A DNA stretch of 64,000 nt from assembly GCA_963793095.1 (NCBI GenBank), contig CAWBYY010000011.1, positions 744,001 to 808,000 of the forward strand, in the 5' to 3' direction. This DNA comes from CAVWDI01 sp963793095 (lineage in GTDB: Bacteria; Chloroflexota; Anaerolineae; Anaerolineales; UBA4823). Each line of letters starts with the position of its first letter. Within the stretch, counting starts at the first letter, position 1. The position numbers and the translations under genes were made by a program. Shown in pieces: positions 61,586 to 64,000 of the stretch. The notes under the pieces were generated by a model. It saw only the letters and a program-made list of their open reading frames with translations. It searched no databases and was not told the origin of the DNA.

Positions 61586-62450
61586 ATGTCTGATTTTTCC
61601 AGTATCTTGTTCAAATTAGCCAATGGATTGACATTCGCAGGTCTCCTTTTCATGATCGCGAGTGGATTCACGCTCATATTTGGACTGATGCGTGTAGTGA
61701 ATATGGCTCACGCCGTATTTTACATTCTGGCAGGTTATGTTGCATGGACGGTCCAGGAGGCTGGCAGCAGCTGGATTATCGCGATAATCGCTGGTACTGT
61801 CGCAGTCGCCTTTACAGCGCTATTGGTCGAGTTGCTTGTCCGCAGGGTGAAGGGGGATCTACCCCAAACACTGCTTACCTTAGGGATCGGAATTGTGATC
61901 GCCGATCTATCGCTCTGGTACTGGGGGGGTGGGCCAAGGACTATAGATGCACCTGATTTATTAAGGCAACCAGTCACGATTGCCGGCTTCACCTATCCAG
62001 GCTACAGGTACTTTGTGCTTATTCTTGCATTGCTGGTGGGACTTGGTCTCTGGTTGCTGCTTACACGCACACAGATTGGGAGAATCATCCGGGCGGGAGT
62101 GGACAACCGCCCGATGGTTTCCGCGCTCGGCATAAACATTGATCGGCTTTTTACCCTGGTGTTTGTGCTCGGCGGCAGCTTAACAGGTCTTGCCGGGGCT
62201 ATCGGTGGTTCCTATCTTGCGATTGGTCCTGGAAAAGACCTGGAAATTCTGCTTTTTCGCGTTGGTTGTCGTTATCATCGGAGGATTGGGAAGCGTTCCA
62301 GGTTCTGCTGCAGGAGCTATTATCGTGGGGTTAGTAGACAGTTTTGGGCGCAGTTATTTCAGCGAATTGGCAATCTTTCTCTTGAGCGGCACATTGCTTG
62401 TAATCCTGGGCTTCAGACCTGAAGGCCTTTTTGGGAAAAAAGAACAATGA
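61586..62450 (+). CDS. HAAT ABC permease (LivH type), one frameshift
   Basis: GGAG precedes ATG 61586. The first 220 residues cover about six membrane spans with the LivH pattern NGLTFAGLLFMIASGFTLIF, GLMRVVNMAHAVFYILAGYV, RAGVDNRPMVSALGINIDRL. After GKDLEILLF the frame goes wrong at a T-run (about 62,255). Shifting one base adds ALVVVIIGGLGSVPGSAAGA to LVILGFRPEGLFG and the end at 62450. The repaired length, about 287 residues, is right for LivH. Its stop overlaps the next permease start. Confidence 0.85.
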
Positions 62451-63409
62451 ATAATATAAATCGATCCATCATAATAATTATCGCTGTCCTTGTTATCGTG
62501 GGCTTGTCGCTGCCTGTCTGGAGCAGCACCTTCACGGTTCAGCTGGCCACCCGGGGGTTAATCCTGGGCGTTCTGGCTATGAGCTTCAGTCTTCTCGCCG
62601 GGTATGCGGACATGACTTCCCTGGCACAGATGTCCTTCGCCGCTATCGCGGGTTACGTGATTGGCATAGGCGTTATGCACTATGGTCTGGCACATACCAC
62701 CCTGATCATCCCCGCCATTTTGGCAGCGACCATTCTGGCTGCGATATTCGGTTGGATTGCCATCAGGGCAACGAAGATTTATTTCCTGATGATGACTCTA
62801 GCATTGGCGCAGCTTTTCTTCGGAATTGTGTTCCAATGGGTTTCATTAACCGAGGGCTACCCCGGAATCACCGGGATTCCCAGACCCACCATGTTTGGCA
62901 TATCGCTTATTGAGACACCCCCGTTGTATTACGTCACACTTTTCATCACTGTAATTTGTTATCTACTCCTTCGCCGCCTTGTAAAATCACCATTTGGCCT
63001 GGTGCTTCAGGGAATTCGGGATAATCCAAAAAGAATGGCCGCGCTGGGTTTTAATGTCCAGATGCACCGCTACCTTGTCATTGTTGTTTCAGGTGCTTTT
63101 GCAGGAACCGCGGGCATTCTAATGACCTACTTCACAGGAGTCATCTCTCCGACCAGGGCAGCCCTAACATCTTCTATCCTGGTTGTCATGGCAGCTCTTG
63201 TAGGAGGTGTAAGCAGTCTGGAAGGTGGCTTGCTTGGTGGGATTGTTATCGCGTTCCTGATGAGTATTGCCAGCCAGCTGACCTCGCGCTATTGGACGGT
63301 CGTAGGAACTCTTTTCATCCTGATCGTTATGTTCATGCCGAATGGATTATTAGGTGGAGATCTAAAGTTGGGTGAGTGGTTCCGAAAACTGCGTGAGAAA
63401 GAAGAGTAG
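62447..63409 (+). CDS. HAAT ABC permease (LivM type)
   Basis: 320 residues with about nine membrane spans. LivM motifs are LLAGYADMTSLAQMSFAAIA (with GY.GxxSLGQ-like sequence), LVKSPFGLVLQGIRDNPKRMAALGFNV and GGVSSLEGGLLGGIVIAFLM. The start codon overlaps the stop of the LivH-type gene. With the ATPases and the binding protein it completes one HAAT importer. No terminator follows directly. Confidence 0.9.
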   Translation: MNNINRSIIIIIAVLVIVGLSLPVWSSTFTVQLATRGLILGVLAMSFSLLAGYADMTSLAQMSFAAIAGYVIGIGVMHYGLAHTTLIIPAILAATILAAIFGWIAIRATKIYFLMMTLALAQLFFGIVFQWVSLTEGYPGITGIPRPTMFGISLIETPPLYYVTLFITVICYLLLRRLVKSPFGLVLQGIRDNPKRMAALGFNVQMHRYLVIVVSGAFAGTAGILMTYFTGVISPTRAALTSSILVVMAALVGGVSSLEGGLLGGIVIAFLMSIASQLTSRYWTVVGTLFILIVMFMPNGLLGGDLKLGEWFRKLREKEE

Positions 63410-63564
63410 TTTAAGAATGTGTCATACTGCAAATCTTAATATCATCCATACAAGTTGCTGTAGTTAGAAATAGGAATTACAAACCCTAGCTGTTGTATGA
63501 TTCCAATTTGGTCGTAACCGGTTTGTGGATGAATTGAACAATTCATTTAGCATAGGAGGTAAAA
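63410..63564. other. Spacer before the oxidoreductase gene
   Basis: 155 bases, AT-rich, with a strong ribosome binding site ATAGGAGG at 63,551-63,558. No obvious terminator or promoter; the genes may still be cotranscribed. Confidence 0.35.
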
Positions 63565-64000
63565 ATGACTGAGGGAAAATTCAATGTAGCTATTATTGGT
63601 CTGGGATTCGGTACTCAATTTATACCAATATATATTCGTGATCCACGGGTGAATATGTATGCCATATGCCGTCGTTCAGAGCAAGAACTCAACCTCATTG
63701 GTGACACATTCGGAGTGGAGAAGCGTTACACCGACTATCACGAACTATTAGCTGATCCGGATGTGGATTATGTTCACATAAACACTCCAATAAAAACACA
63801 TGGGTCGATGTCCATTGCAGCACTGAAAGCCGGTAAACACGTGATGTGCACTGTTCCAATGTCGATTTCAGTTGATGAGTGTCGGCAAATTGTTGAACTG
63901 GTACAGCAAACAGGTCTGAAATATATGATGGCTGAGACTGTCCTCTACTCTCGTGAGTATTTTTACGTAAAAGAACTATACGAAAAGGGAGAACTGGGGA
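63565..64000 (+). CDS. Gfo/Idh/MocA-family oxidoreductase (5' part, cut by window edge)
   Basis: The frame from ATG 63565 stays open to the right edge (145 residues). It begins FNVAIIGLGFGTQFIPIYIR (Rossmann glycine-rich motif), has MYAICRRSEQE, then DYHELLADPDVDYVHINTP and the strand/loop KAGKHVMCTVPMSISVDEC, where the family usually has EKP; here CTVPM replaces it. Members oxidise or reduce sugars, inositols and sugar acids with NAD(P)H. It follows the HAAT transporter and is probably part of the same catabolic locus. Confidence 0.85.
   Translation, partial: MTEGKFNVAIIGLGFGTQFIPIYIRDPRVNMYAICRRSEQELNLIGDTFGVEKRYTDYHELLADPDVDYVHINTPIKTHGSMSIAALKAGKHVMCTVPMSISVDECRQIVELVQQTGLKYMMAETVLYSREYFYVKELYEKGELG

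Noticed and set aside
1..64000. tRNA, rRNA, riboswitch, origin or attachment-site signals
   Set aside because: I looked for conserved tRNA T-loop motifs and cloverleaf spacing, rRNA-like stretches and repeated att-like cores and found none that I could support by eye; a covariance-model scan would be decisive.

Overview
The window reads as a bacterial chromosome segment, most likely from a Chloroflexota member of the Anaerolineae type. The reasons are acidic Glu/Pro/Ala-rich linkers behind lipoprotein signals on ABC binding proteins, CUT2-type sugar transport, many small single-copy enzymes without long operons, and dense short palindromic repeats. Taxonomy is an inference from gene style. 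No rRNA, tRNA or CRISPR array was seen. At least fourteen genes are split by single-base indels although both halves are well conserved. Raw-read or assembly error is therefore as likely as gene decay, and I give repaired coordinates where both halves are clear.

Layout. 1-4,970 (minus strand): part of a prophage or phage-like cluster (holin-like protein, small structural genes, LamG-like structural protein, large terminase, start of a portal-like gene), headed by a promoter whose spacer holds an SOS-box-like palindrome. 5,354-9,760: a decayed two-domain lipoprotein gene, a TetR/DUF4260 pair, a long AT-rich gene-poor stretch, and REP-like elements. 9,800-15,750: a secreted alpha/alpha-toroid protein, a papain-fold C39-like protein with an in-frame TGA exactly where its catalytic cysteine should be, two acyltransferases, a cold-shock protein and an ABM-like protein. 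16,200-35,600: mostly single housekeeping or accessory genes (P-loop protein, GT-C-like membrane protein, toroid protein, SDRs, chloramphenicol acetyltransferase-like protein, DeoD, diphthine-ammonia-ligase-like protein, two metallo-beta-lactamase-fold proteins, M23/LysM lipoprotein, AEC transporter, aminotransferase). 36,000-41,000: a frameshifted subtilase, a TetR-controlled methyltransferase, a CDF metal transporter, and a junkyard in which an agmatinase fragment abuts a subtilase-paralogue fragment.

41,072-48,905 is a sugar locus. A hybrid regulator (DeoR helix-turn-helix, periplasmic-binding-like middle, DeoR sensor domain) is divergent from a CUT2 transporter whose binding protein carries two nearly identical sugar-binding domains, followed by a D-lyxose/mannose isomerase and a ROK fructokinase. 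The simplest reading is uptake of mannose, lyxose or fructose and conversion to fructose 6-phosphate.

51,587-64,000 is the most interesting region: a second catabolic locus, more AT-rich at its left end. It has a DeoR regulator, RpiB, a cupin, a complete branched-chain-type (HAAT) ABC transporter, a triosephosphate-isomerase homologue of the tetrulose-phosphate type, two PEP-hydrolase-like TIM barrels on either side of a Tm-1/UPF0261 ATP-binding protein, and the start of a Gfo/Idh/MocA oxidoreductase, with a uroporphyrinogen-decarboxylase-family protein divergent. Four enzyme genes sit between the transporter ATPases and its permeases. The gene set points to import and phosphorylated catabolism of a four- or five-carbon polyol or sugar acid by a route with at least one uncharacterised step.
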